This document shows, piece by piece, positions 1 through 7,916 of a stretch of 56,584 nucleotides of DNA. A model generated the notes under the pieces. The model worked only from the letters and a program-made list of their open reading frames with translations, did no database searches and was not told the origin of the DNA. Origin of the DNA: Bradyrhizobium sp. ORS 375. Lineage in GTDB: Bacteria > Pseudomonadota > Alphaproteobacteria > Rhizobiales > Xanthobacteraceae. Positions within the stretch are counted from its first letter, which is position 1; every line of letters starts with the position of its first letter. Location of the stretch: positions 1-56,584 of the forward strand of contig NZ_CAFI01000156.1 of the NCBI RefSeq assembly GCF_000239775.1. The letters run 5' to 3'. The position numbers and the translations under genes were made by a program.

Positions 1-2
1 TG

Positions 3-113
3 TTTGCGAGGGACGAACTGATTGCAAAGCTCGGGCGATATGGCGCCGCGAGAATGCGATGTCACGTCGTCCTGATTGCGTTCGTGCTGATTGCGTTCGC
101 CCGCGCTGTTTGA
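3..113 (+). CDS. possible 3' end of an unrecognised gene
   Basis: The window opens inside a short open frame that ends with TGA at 111-113. The 36 visible codons end in a hydrophobic stretch (LIAFVLIAFARAV). The DNA at 72-101 holds two near-identical 15-base units (ctgattgcgttcg plus two bases), so part of this frame is a tandem duplication. There is no recognisable domain and the upstream part lies outside the window. It could equally be non-coding. Confidence 0.2.
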   Translation, partial: FARDELIAKLGRYGAARMRCHVVLIAFVLIAFARAV

Positions 114-137
114 GATGTGAATCGGATGTCTCCCCAT

Positions 138-297
138 CGTCGTCCCGGACAAGCCGTGACGCGCGCCAGCGCGGCGCGGCGCCGATCCGGGACCCATACG
201 CTGCGGCGATCGTGATGGGCAAAAAGCCAATGACCAGCCCTGCCTCAAACCACTCCCTGGGGGTATGGGTCCCGGCTCAAGGCCGGGACGACAGAGG
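138..297. repeat. dispersed Bradyrhizobium-type palindromic repeat, copy 1
   Basis: Two blocks with complementary ends are seen. The left block (138-199) starts cgtcgtcccgg and ends ccgggacccata. The right block (262-297) reads tatgggtcccgg, ctcaagg, ccgggacgacag. The right block and its left flank (gcctcaaac, then a ctccctgg run) recur at 56233-56286 in the same orientation. It is non-coding, with self-complementary arms around 'gtcccgg/ccgggac'. A short REP- or MITE-like family is the likely explanation. Confidence 0.7.
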
Positions 298-587
298 TGT
301 GCGTGGATGCAGCTCGGCGCTTCCCGAGCAATGATCAGGTCCAGACAGTTCTAATCAAACTTCTCTCCAGCTGTCGCGACCCCTGCGAGCGGCGAACAGC
401 GTGACAACCGGATTTTCCGCAACGCTTAGTTGCCAGCAGATGCGCGCAACGACGATTGATCTCCGGCGCGTTCGATTGTCGGCATCGGCTTGCGGCAAAA
501 TTTACCACCCATATGCACGCCACTTGGCGCGGAGCGCGCTCACGCTAGAGTGAGAATAACAATCAGCTCTCAGCGAAACGCCCCATC
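298..587. other. non-coding stretch upstream of the small membrane gene
   Basis: No gene with convincing codon use was found here. A small inverted repeat CTCAC-gctaga-GTGAG lies at 539-554, about 35 bases before the start of the 588 gene. It may belong to that gene's control region. No clear ribosome binding site or sigma-70 promoter could be assigned. Confidence 0.4.
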
Positions 588-884
588 ATGTCGATCTCCG
601 TCAAAGGCCGGCTGGCCATTGTCGCGCTCATTGCGCTTGCCTGTTTCGCAAGCTCGGTTCTGAAGCTTTATCTGGAGCTGCTTTGCATCTCGCTGCTTGC
701 GAGCTTTGCCATCGTGGGCGTGCTCGCCTGGGTGTTGGACAGGCTCGCCAGCCCGCGCCATCGCGGCCCGGAGCGACGACGCCGGCACCGCCGCCGCTAC
801 GTCGGACTGGTCGAACAGTCTCAGCCGCTGTCAGTGACGCGGGCAGATCGTGTCGATCCCCCTTCGGCCGCGGAGCGCCTGTGA
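588..884 (+). CDS. small membrane protein of unknown function
   Basis: This 98-residue protein has two closely spaced hydrophobic segments (about residues 8-25 and 30-51). A strongly basic, Arg/His-rich stretch follows (about 55-70), then a polar tail. That layout suggests two membrane helices with a cytoplasmic basic loop. The stop codon TGA (882-884) overlaps by one base the ATG of the next gene, so the two are probably translationally coupled. No Shine-Dalgarno sequence is obvious before the ATG at 588. No family was recognised and no function is proposed. Confidence 0.5.
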   Translation: MSISVKGRLAIVALIALACFASSVLKLYLELLCISLLASFAIVGVLAWVLDRLASPRHRGPERRRRHRRRYVGLVEQSQPLSVTRADRVDPPSAAERL

Positions 885-1582
885 TGGGCTGGAGGCGTGT
901 GATCGGACCGGCGCTGCTCCTCTCCATGGTTGGCAACGCGGCAGCGGGCGGAGAGCGCCCTGCCTTCTCCGTCGTCGATCGTCCGTCCCAGGACGGCCGC
1001 TGCGTCGACGACACCGGCCGCGGCGATCTTGACCGATCGGAGGCGGCCTGCCTCGCACAGATTCCGGAGCTCGCGCAGCGCAGCGGAGCGAGCCTGAAAC
1101 TGACCTTCCGCAATGGACGCACGCGCATCTATCGCAACCAGGATGCCAAATGCACCGACAGCAACGACCAAGGCTGCGTCAAGTATCAACTGACAGGTTA
1201 CTTCCCTGATCATGGGCTGCTGCTGATCGAGCGTGGCCGGCCGGAGGGCATCGACTGGCTGCTGGTACGTGCCGATATCGGCGATGAGATCGGCCTCGTC
1301 GCGCCGCCGCATTATTCGCCGGAGCGGCGCTGGCTGGCAGCGGTCACATCGCGCCTCGGCTCTTCCGGGCCACCCGACGGCATCGACATCATCCCCGTCA
1401 AGCGTGATCGGACGCTGAAGGATTGGCACTACCGCACGCCGGAGGACAGCAAATGGCGCTACGAGTTCGACCATTGGGACGGCGAGGACCAGATCATCCT
1501 GTATGCGAAGCCGGTTGGGGACGAGGCGACGCCGCGGCCGGTGGCGATCCAACGGAAGAAGAGCGAGTGGCACTTCAAATAG
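884..1582 (+). CDS. predicted secreted protein of unknown function
   Basis: The frame is open further upstream, but the ATG at 884 was chosen because it overlaps the previous stop (TGATG) and begins a typical signal peptide (MGWRRVIGPALLLSMVGNAAAG). The product is 232 residues. The mature part is hydrophilic, with several Cys in the first half (around VDRPSQDGRCVDD, EAACLAQ, DAKCTDS and QGCVKY) that could form disulfides in the periplasm. Trp and Tyr are frequent near the C-terminus. No known domain was recognised. It probably works with the coupled small membrane protein encoded just upstream. Confidence 0.6.
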   Translation: MGWRRVIGPALLLSMVGNAAAGGERPAFSVVDRPSQDGRCVDDTGRGDLDRSEAACLAQIPELAQRSGASLKLTFRNGRTRIYRNQDAKCTDSNDQGCVKYQLTGYFPDHGLLLIERGRPEGIDWLLVRADIGDEIGLVAPPHYSPERRWLAAVTSRLGSSGPPDGIDIIPVKRDRTLKDWHYRTPEDSKWRYEFDHWDGEDQIILYAKPVGDEATPRPVAIQRKKSEWHFK

Positions 1583-1615
1583 CTTCGCTGATCGCGTCGA
1601 TCCGCCGCCCCTATC

Positions 1616-2254
1616 TCAGCCCTTCGTCCGCGGCCGCTTCGCCTCGAGCGCCGTCAGATACGTCGCCATCATCTCAGGCAGAGCCGCAACCACCACGTCG
1701 CGGCTCCGCGGGTCCTGCTCGCGCGTGAACAGCAACGTGCCGAGCACCACAGCATCGAAGGTGGCGGCGGCCTGGGCGCCCAGCTCCACGCCAAGCTTCG
1801 CGCACATCACGCGGTCGATCACCGCCCTGAACTCGGCATGCATGGTCTTGTCGTGCAGATCGAGGGTGGCCAGCGCATCAGGATGGCGCACGAAATAGCG
1901 GATCGCCCAGCCGATCAGCTGCTCGATGACGTCTGCCGGCGACATGGCCGCCCACTCCGCATCGCTTCGCTGCTGCACGCGATCGAACGCCGGCTGCAGT
2001 TCGGCATCGTGTCGCTCGGCCAGCGCATCGAGCATCTGATCCTTGTCACGGAAGAAATGGTAGACCGAGCCGATCGAGGCGCCGGCGCGCTGGGCCGCGG
2101 CGTGCATGCTGACGGCGGCAATCCCGGACTCGGCGATGAGCGCAGCGGCCGCGTCGAGCAGCTGCTCGCGGCGCTCGCGTCCGCGCGCCTGGCGCGGTGC
2201 GCGCGCCGCGCTCCGTGCCGAAGCCTCCGAGGTCGTCTCATCTTTCCGCCGCAC
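1616..2254 (-). CDS. TetR/AcrR-family transcriptional repressor
   Basis: The 212-residue protein has the classic TetR N-terminal DNA-binding domain at about residues 28-75: a basic start (RERREQLLDAAAALI), then GIAAVSMHAAAQRAGAS and IGSVYHFFRDKDQML. The C-terminal two-thirds is a helical ligand-binding and dimerisation domain of ordinary length. The start is a GTG at 2254. It is transcribed divergently from the RND efflux operon that begins at 2554. By the usual logic of TetR/RND pairs it represses that operon and its own gene, and is released by a pump substrate. The ligand cannot be told from sequence. Confidence 0.9.
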   Translation of the reverse strand: MRRKDETTSEASARSAARAPRQARGRERREQLLDAAAALIAESGIAAVSMHAAAQRAGASIGSVYHFFRDKDQMLDALAERHDAELQPAFDRVQQRSDAEWAAMSPADVIEQLIGWAIRYFVRHPDALATLDLHDKTMHAEFRAVIDRVMCAKLGVELGAQAAATFDAVVLGTLLFTREQDPRSRDVVVAALPEMMATYLTALEAKRPRTKG

Positions 2255-2300
2255 GTGGTCGCGCTCTCGTTCGGATCTTCCAGGCGCCCCGTACCGCGCC

Positions 2301-2356
2301 TTCTAGATCAGCCACGGGAAATTTACTAGACGATATTTTCTAGATATGTTTGTCTA
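2301..2356. promoter_or_regulatory. candidate operator between tetR-type gene and RND operon
   Basis: This is an AT-rich island in GC-rich DNA between divergent genes. It contains two direct copies of TTCTAGAT (2301-2308 and 2338-2345) and an inverted pair TAGAC (2327-2331) and GTCTA (2352-2356). TetR dimers usually bind such symmetric sites. The exact operator and promoter boundaries are inferred. Confidence 0.5.
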
Positions 2357-2553
2357 ATTCACGTGCCGTCAAGGGGATGATGCTCTGCTGGTTCCCGAAG
2401 CCGTGATCCCACCAGCGGGCAACCGCCGTCAGGGTTCGCTGGCGCTGATGTGTGCCGACCGTCCTCCAGACCCGGACGAAAGACGATCGACGGCGTTTGC
2501 CGCCGGTCGGATCCAACGACCGTCAACCCTGCCTCGGGCCAGAACGTGCAACC

Positions 2554-3678
2554 ATGATCTCATCCACGCGATCTCCAAGCCTTCATCGGGCCCCCGGCCT
2601 CCGCCCGCTGGCATTGGCAGGCTGTGCCGCCATCGGGCTCCTGCTTGCGGGCTGTGACCAGAAGACGGCGGTGACGACGACGCCGTCCCGGATGGTTCGG
2701 ACCGAGGTGGTCAAACTGTCTGAACGGCGGCAATCGATCACGCTGACCGGCGACGTGCAGGCGCGAGTGCTGGCCGAGCTGTCGTTCCGCGTCAGCGGTC
2801 GGGTGACCGAGCGGCTGGTCGAGGTCGGCGCGTACGTCAAGGCCGGGCAGGTGCTCGCCAGGATCGATCCGGCCGAGCAGCAGGCGGATCTCGATTCCGC
2901 GCAGGCCGCCGTGGTGGCCGCGGAGTCGCAGGTCAAGGTCGCGACCTCCAATTTCAACCGGCAGCAGACCTTGATCACGAGCGGGTTCACGACCCGCGCG
3001 TCGTTCGACCAGGCGCAGGAGACCTTGCGCACAGCGGAAGGATCATTGGAGGCCGCGAAGGCGCAGCTCGGCACCGCCAAGGACGCGCTGACCTACACCG
3101 AGCTGCGCGCCGACGCCGACGGCACCATCACGGCACGCAACATCGAGGTCGGCCAGGTCGCGCAGGCGGCGCAATCGGTGTTCACGCTGGCGCATGACGG
3201 CAACCGCGATGCTGTCATCGATGTCTACGAGGCGGCGCTGTCGCTGAAGTTCGACGACAGCAAGGTGGCGCTGGCGCTGCTGTCGGATCCGTCCGTCACC
3301 GCCAAGGGCACCGTGCGCGAGGTGTCGCCGACCATCGATCCGAAATCCGGCACCGTTCGCGTCAAGATCACCATCGAGAACCCGCCGCCGGAGATGGTGC
3401 TCGGCAGCGCCGTCAGCGCCACCGGCTTCATCAAGCCGGAGCAGCGCATCATTCTGCCGTGGAGCGCGCTCAACGCGTCCGGCAAGACACCAGCGGTGTG
3501 GCTGGTCGATGCCGCGAACAAGACCGTGTCGCTGAAGCCGATCACGATCGAGGATTACGAGACCGGCGCCATCGTCGTGTCCGGCGGGCTGAAGCCGGGT
3601 GATCGCGTGGTCACCGAGGGCGGCAAGCTCCTGAGCGTCGGGCAGCAGGTCAGCTTCAACGAGGAGGCGCGGTCATGA
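2554..3678 (+). CDS. RND efflux periplasmic adaptor (membrane fusion protein) lipoprotein
   Basis: This 374-residue HlyD/AcrA-type adaptor links an inner-membrane RND pump to an outer-membrane channel. The ATG at 2554 is preferred over earlier in-frame starts because it begins a lipoprotein signal with lipobox LLAGC (Cys34). Beta-barrel and lipoyl half-motifs (SFRVSGRVTERLVEVGAYV, VKAGQVLARID), a coiled-coil hairpin (about 105-185) and the second lipoyl half (LRADADGTI) follow in order. The stop overlaps the next start by four bases (ATGA). It is the first gene of a three-gene operon controlled by the divergent TetR-type regulator. Confidence 0.92.
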   Translation: MISSTRSPSLHRAPGLRPLALAGCAAIGLLLAGCDQKTAVTTTPSRMVRTEVVKLSERRQSITLTGDVQARVLAELSFRVSGRVTERLVEVGAYVKAGQVLARIDPAEQQADLDSAQAAVVAAESQVKVATSNFNRQQTLITSGFTTRASFDQAQETLRTAEGSLEAAKAQLGTAKDALTYTELRADADGTITARNIEVGQVAQAAQSVFTLAHDGNRDAVIDVYEAALSLKFDDSKVALALLSDPSVTAKGTVREVSPTIDPKSGTVRVKITIENPPPEMVLGSAVSATGFIKPEQRIILPWSALNASGKTPAVWLVDAANKTVSLKPITIEDYETGAIVVSGGLKPGDRVVTEGGKLLSVGQQVSFNEEARS

Positions 3679-4751
3679 TGATGCCGATGCGTTCGGTGTT
3701 TCCCCTGCTCGCGCTCGGCGTGCTCGCCGGCTGCAACGAGAAGGCCGAGGCGCCCGAGCCGGTCCGGCCGGTGCTGTCGATGAAGGTCGAGCCGCAGGCC
3801 GCCAACGCCGCCGCCGTCACCGGCACCATCGAGCCGCGCTACAAGGCTGATCTGAGCTTCCGCGTGCTCGGACGGCTGATCGCCCGTCCCGTCTATGTCG
3901 GCGACGCCGTCAAACAGGACCAGGTGGTCGCCGCGATCGATCCCGCCGCGCTCGAACTCGCGGTGCGCGCCTCTGCCGCGGAGGTCTCGCGCAGCCAGGC
4001 GCAGCTCACCAATGCCACGGGCACCGAGGGCCGCCAGCGCACCTTGCTGGAAACCGACGCAACGACCAAGGCTACGCTCGAAAGCGCCGAGCAGTCGCGC
4101 GCGGCCGCGCAGGCTTCGGTGATCAAGGCACAGTCCAATCTCGCCAAGGCGCGCGAGCAGCTCGGCTACGCCCAGTTGAAGGCGGATTTCGCCGGCATCG
4201 TCACCGCCGTCAGCGCCGAGGTCGGCCAGGTCGTGTCGCCCGGCCAGAGCGTGGTCACGGTGGCGCGGCCGGATATTCGCGAAGCCGTCATCGATGTCGG
4301 CGACGACATCGCGAGCGGCCTGCAGGCCGGCACGCCCTTCACGGTGCGGCTGCAGGTCGATCCGAGCGTCAGCGCCACTGGAAAGGTGCGCGAGATCGCG
4401 CCGCGCGCCGACGCCACGACGCGCACGCGCCGCATCCGCATCACGCTGGAAAACCCAGCTGAGATCATGCGCCTCGGAACCACCGTCACGGCCAGCATCG
4501 ACGCCGAGCAGAAGATGGTCATCCGCCTGCCGCGCTCGGCCGTGCTGGAGCAGAACGACAAGCGCTTCGTCTGGCTGGTCGATGCCGCGAGCAAGACGGT
4601 GAAGCGGCAGGAAATCACGGTCGCCACCAACGAGGACGGCAGCCTGCGCGTCACCGGCGGCCTCGACGCCGGGCAGCGCGTCGTCACCGCCGGCGTGAAC
4701 AGTCTCAAGGATGGCCAGCCCATCCGCATCGATCAGGAATCTCAGCCGTGA
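3675..4751 (+). CDS. second RND efflux periplasmic adaptor lipoprotein
   Basis: The 358-residue protein is a paralogue of the preceding adaptor, with the same layout. It has a lipoprotein signal ending LGVLAGC, a lipoyl/barrel motif (LSFRVLGRLIARPVYVGDAV), a coiled-coil hairpin, and LKADFAGIVTAVSAEVGQVV. It starts at the ATG overlapping the previous stop and itself overlaps the pump gene (GTGA at 4748-4751). Two adaptors before a single pump is less common than one. They may form mixed hexamers or serve different substrates, which is inference. Confidence 0.9.
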   Translation: MMMPMRSVFPLLALGVLAGCNEKAEAPEPVRPVLSMKVEPQAANAAAVTGTIEPRYKADLSFRVLGRLIARPVYVGDAVKQDQVVAAIDPAALELAVRASAAEVSRSQAQLTNATGTEGRQRTLLETDATTKATLESAEQSRAAAQASVIKAQSNLAKAREQLGYAQLKADFAGIVTAVSAEVGQVVSPGQSVVTVARPDIREAVIDVGDDIASGLQAGTPFTVRLQVDPSVSATGKVREIAPRADATTRTRRIRITLENPAEIMRLGTTVTASIDAEQKMVIRLPRSAVLEQNDKRFVWLVDAASKTVKRQEITVATNEDGSLRVTGGLDAGQRVVTAGVNSLKDGQPIRIDQESQP

Positions 4752-7700
4752 AGTCCTTCAATCTCTCCGACTGGGCGCTCGAGCACCGCTCGCTGGTCTG
4801 GTACTTCATGATCGCCTTCATGGCGGCGGGCCTGTTCTCCTACATCCACCTCGGACGCGAGGAGGATCCGTCCTTCACCATCAAGACGATGCTGATCCAG
4901 GCGAAGTGGCCGGGCGCCTCCGCCGAGGAGATGACGCGCCAGGTCACCGACCGCATCGAGAAGAAGCTCGAGGAGCTGCCGGCGCTCGACTACACCAAGA
5001 GCCTGACCGTGCCCGGCCAGACCACCGTGTTCGTCAATCTGCGCGACACCACCAAGGCGCGCGACGTGGTGCCGACCTGGCTGCAGGTCCGCAACCTCAT
5101 CAACGACATCAAGGGCGACTTCCCCTCGGGCGTGATCGGGCCCGGCTTCAACGACCGCTTCGGCGACGTGTTCGGCAACATCTACGCCTTCACCAGCGAC
5201 GGATTGAGCCAGCGTCAGCTGCGCGACCGTGTCGAGGAGGTCCGCGCCAAGGTGCTGACGGTGCCGAATGTCGGCCGCGTCGACATCGTCGGCGCGCAGA
5301 ACGAGGTGATCTATCTCGAATTCTCGCCGCGCAAGGTCGCCGCGCTCGGCATCGACCAGCGCACGATCCTGAACGCATTGCAGGCGCAGAACGCGGTGTC
5401 GCCCTCCGGCGTGCTGCAGGCGGGACCTGAGCGGATCGCCGTGCGCGTCTCCGGGCAGTTCACCTCGGAAGAGAGCCTGAAGCAGATCAACCTGCGCATC
5501 AACGACCGCTTCTTCCCGCTCACCGATGTCGCGACCATCACGCGCGGCTATGAGGATCCGCCGACATCGCTGTTCCGCTTCAACGGCCAGCCCGCGATCG
5601 GGCTTGCGATCGGCATGAAGGCCGGCGCAAACCTGCTCGATTTCGGCGAGGCGCTGAAGGAGGAGATGACCAAGGTCGTGGCCGATCTGCCGGTCGGTGT
5701 CGGCGTGCATCTCGTCTCGGACCAGCCGAAGATCGTCGAGGAAGCGGTCGGCGGCTTCACCAAAGCCTTGTATGAAGCCGTCATCATCGTGCTCGCGATC
5801 TCCTTCGTCAGCCTCGGCGTCCGCGCGGGCCTCGTCGTCGCGATCTCGATCCCGCTGGTGCTCGCGATTACCTTCCTGTTCATGGCCTATACCGGGATCT
5901 CGCTGCAGCGCATTTCGCTGGGCGCGCTGATCATCGCGCTCGGCCTGCTGGTCGACGACGCGATGATCGCCGTCGAGATGATGGTGGCGCGGCTGGAGGT
6001 CGGCGATTCCTTGCGCAAGGCGGCGACCTACGTCTACACCTCGACCGCCTTCCCGATGCTGACCGGCACGCTCGTCACCGTAGCCGGCTTCATTCCGATC
6101 GGCCTCAACAACAGCGCCGCCGGCGAGTTCACCTTCACGCTGTTCGTCGTGATCGCGGTGTCGCTGGTGGTGTCGTGGATCGTGGCGGTGCTGTTCACGC
6201 CGCTGCTCGGCGTGACCATCCTGCCCGCATCGCTGCCGGCGCATCACGCCGAAGGCGGCCGTCTGACACGGACGTTCCGCGCCATGCTCAACGCCTGCAT
6301 GCGGCATCGCTGGACGACGATCATCGTGACCGTTCTGATCTTCGGCCTGTCGGTGTTCGGCATGGGCTTCGTGCAGCAGCAGTTCTTCCCCTCCTCCGAC
6401 CGCAACGAGCTGGTCATCGACTTCAACCTGCCGCAGAACTCCTCGATCGCCGAGACCAATGCGCAGATGGCGAAGTTCGAGCAGGAGGCGCTGAAGGGCG
6501 ATCCCGACATCGACCATTGGTCGACCTATGTCGGCTCCGGCGCGCAGCGCTTCGTGCTGTCGTTCGACGTGCAGCCCGCCGACGTGTCGTTCGGCCAGAT
6601 CATCATCGTCACTAAGAGCCTCGAGGCGCGCGACCGCGCCCGCGGCAAGCTGCAGGCGTATCTGACCAAGACCTTCCCCGGCACCGACGCCTATGTGCAT
6701 CTGCTCGACATCGGCCCACCGGTCGGCCGCCCCGTGCAGTACCGCGTCAGCGGGCCCGAGGTCGCCAAGGTGCGCGAGATCGCGCAGGAGTATGCCGGCG
6801 TGATGCGCGGCAACAGCCATCTCGGCGCCGTCATCTTCGACTGGATGGAGCCGTCGCGGGTCGTGAAGGTCGACGTGCTGCAGGACAAGGCGCGCCAGCT
6901 CGGCGTCACCTCCTCCGACATCGCGAACGCGCTGAACGGCGTGCTCGACGGCACCTCGATCACCCAGGTGCGCGACGACATCTACCTGATCGACGTGCGC
7001 GGCCGCGCCCAGGCCAAGGAGCGGCAGTCGCTGGAGACCTTGCGCGACCTGCAGCTGTCGGGCTCCAACGGCCAGTCGATCCCGCTCGCCGCGCTCGCCA
7101 CGCTGCGCTACCAGATCGAGCAGCCGGAGATCTGGCGCCGCTCGCGGCTGCCGACGCTGACCTTGAAGGCCAGCGTGATCGACCAGGTGCAGCCGAACAC
7201 GGTGGTCGATCAGCTCAAGCCGGCGCTTGCATCGTTCAACGCCAAGCTTCCAGCCGGCTACAAGGTCGTCACCGGCGGCGCGGTCGAGGAAAGCGCCAAG
7301 AGCCAGGCGCCGATCGTTGCGGTCGTGCCGATCATGCTGTTCACGATGGCCACCATCCTGATGCTGCAGCTGCAGAGCTTCCACAGGCTGTTCCTGGTGT
7401 TCGCGGTGGCGCCGCTGGCGCTGATCGGCGTCGTCGCGGCGCTGCTGCCGAGCGGCGCGCCGCTCGGCTTCGTCGCCATCCTCGGCGTGCTCGCGCTGAT
7501 CGGCATCCTGATCCGCAACTCCGTCATCCTGATCGTGCAGATCGAGCATCTGCGCGACGAGGGCCGGCCCCCCTGGGAGGCCGTGATGGAGGCGACCGAG
7601 CACCGCATGCGGCCGATCATGCTGACGGCCGCCGCCGCCTCGCTCGCGCTGATCCCGATCGCGCGCGAGGTGTTCTGGGGCCCGATGGCCTACGCCATGA

Positions 7701-7825
7701 TGGGCGGCATCATCGTCGGCACCGTGCTGACCTTGCTGTTCCTGCCGGCGCTCTACGTCGCCTGGTTCCGCATCAAGGCGCCGGAGCAGACAGCGACACA
7801 GGAGGCCGAGCCGCACGGGGCGTGA
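4748..7825 (+). CDS. RND efflux pump, inner-membrane transporter subunit (AcrB/HAE1 superfamily)
   Basis: The 1025-residue protein has the length and twofold architecture of an RND proton antiporter: one N-terminal helix, a large periplasmic domain, a helical bundle, then the repeat. The conserved helix-4 segment reads IALGLLVDDAMIAVEMM, with the two Asp needed for proton relay. A second bundle near the C-terminus includes LIGILIRNSVILIVQIEHL and PIMLTAAAASLALIPIA. The start is a GTG inside the stop of the upstream adaptor gene. An outer-membrane factor gene is not present here, so a TolC-like partner must be encoded elsewhere. The substrate is unknown. Confidence 0.94.
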   Translation: MKSFNLSDWALEHRSLVWYFMIAFMAAGLFSYIHLGREEDPSFTIKTMLIQAKWPGASAEEMTRQVTDRIEKKLEELPALDYTKSLTVPGQTTVFVNLRDTTKARDVVPTWLQVRNLINDIKGDFPSGVIGPGFNDRFGDVFGNIYAFTSDGLSQRQLRDRVEEVRAKVLTVPNVGRVDIVGAQNEVIYLEFSPRKVAALGIDQRTILNALQAQNAVSPSGVLQAGPERIAVRVSGQFTSEESLKQINLRINDRFFPLTDVATITRGYEDPPTSLFRFNGQPAIGLAIGMKAGANLLDFGEALKEEMTKVVADLPVGVGVHLVSDQPKIVEEAVGGFTKALYEAVIIVLAISFVSLGVRAGLVVAISIPLVLAITFLFMAYTGISLQRISLGALIIALGLLVDDAMIAVEMMVARLEVGDSLRKAATYVYTSTAFPMLTGTLVTVAGFIPIGLNNSAAGEFTFTLFVVIAVSLVVSWIVAVLFTPLLGVTILPASLPAHHAEGGRLTRTFRAMLNACMRHRWTTIIVTVLIFGLSVFGMGFVQQQFFPSSDRNELVIDFNLPQNSSIAETNAQMAKFEQEALKGDPDIDHWSTYVGSGAQRFVLSFDVQPADVSFGQIIIVTKSLEARDRARGKLQAYLTKTFPGTDAYVHLLDIGPPVGRPVQYRVSGPEVAKVREIAQEYAGVMRGNSHLGAVIFDWMEPSRVVKVDVLQDKARQLGVTSSDIANALNGVLDGTSITQVRDDIYLIDVRGRAQAKERQSLETLRDLQLSGSNGQSIPLAALATLRYQIEQPEIWRRSRLPTLTLKASVIDQVQPNTVVDQLKPALASFNAKLPAGYKVVTGGAVEESAKSQAPIVAVVPIMLFTMATILMLQLQSFHRLFLVFAVAPLALIGVVAALLPSGAPLGFVAILGVLALIGILIRNSVILIVQIEHLRDEGRPPWEAVMEATEHRMRPIMLTAAAASLALIPIAREVFWGPMAYAMMGGIIVGTVLTLLFLPALYVAWFRIKAPEQTATQEAEPHGA

Positions 7826-7850
7826 ATCGCGGATAATTGCACGGGATAAT

Positions 7851-7880
7851 CCGCCGCGTGGGTTAACCGCCCCGCGGCGG
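7851..7880. terminator. hairpin after the RND operon
   Basis: CCGCCGCG (7851-7858) and CGCGGCGG (7873-7880) form an 8-base inverted repeat around a 14-base loop, 25 bases after the pump stop. There is no T-run, so it may act as an mRNA 3' stabiliser or a weak terminator rather than a classic intrinsic terminator. Confidence 0.4.
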
Positions 7881-7916
7881 CCGGTTAGAGTCGGTCTCCA
7901 TGGAGAGATGCGAATC

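Noticed and set aside
1-587. Short frames of 62 and 91 codons near the left edge
   Set aside because: They overlap the dispersed repeat and have no protein-like composition or ribosome site.
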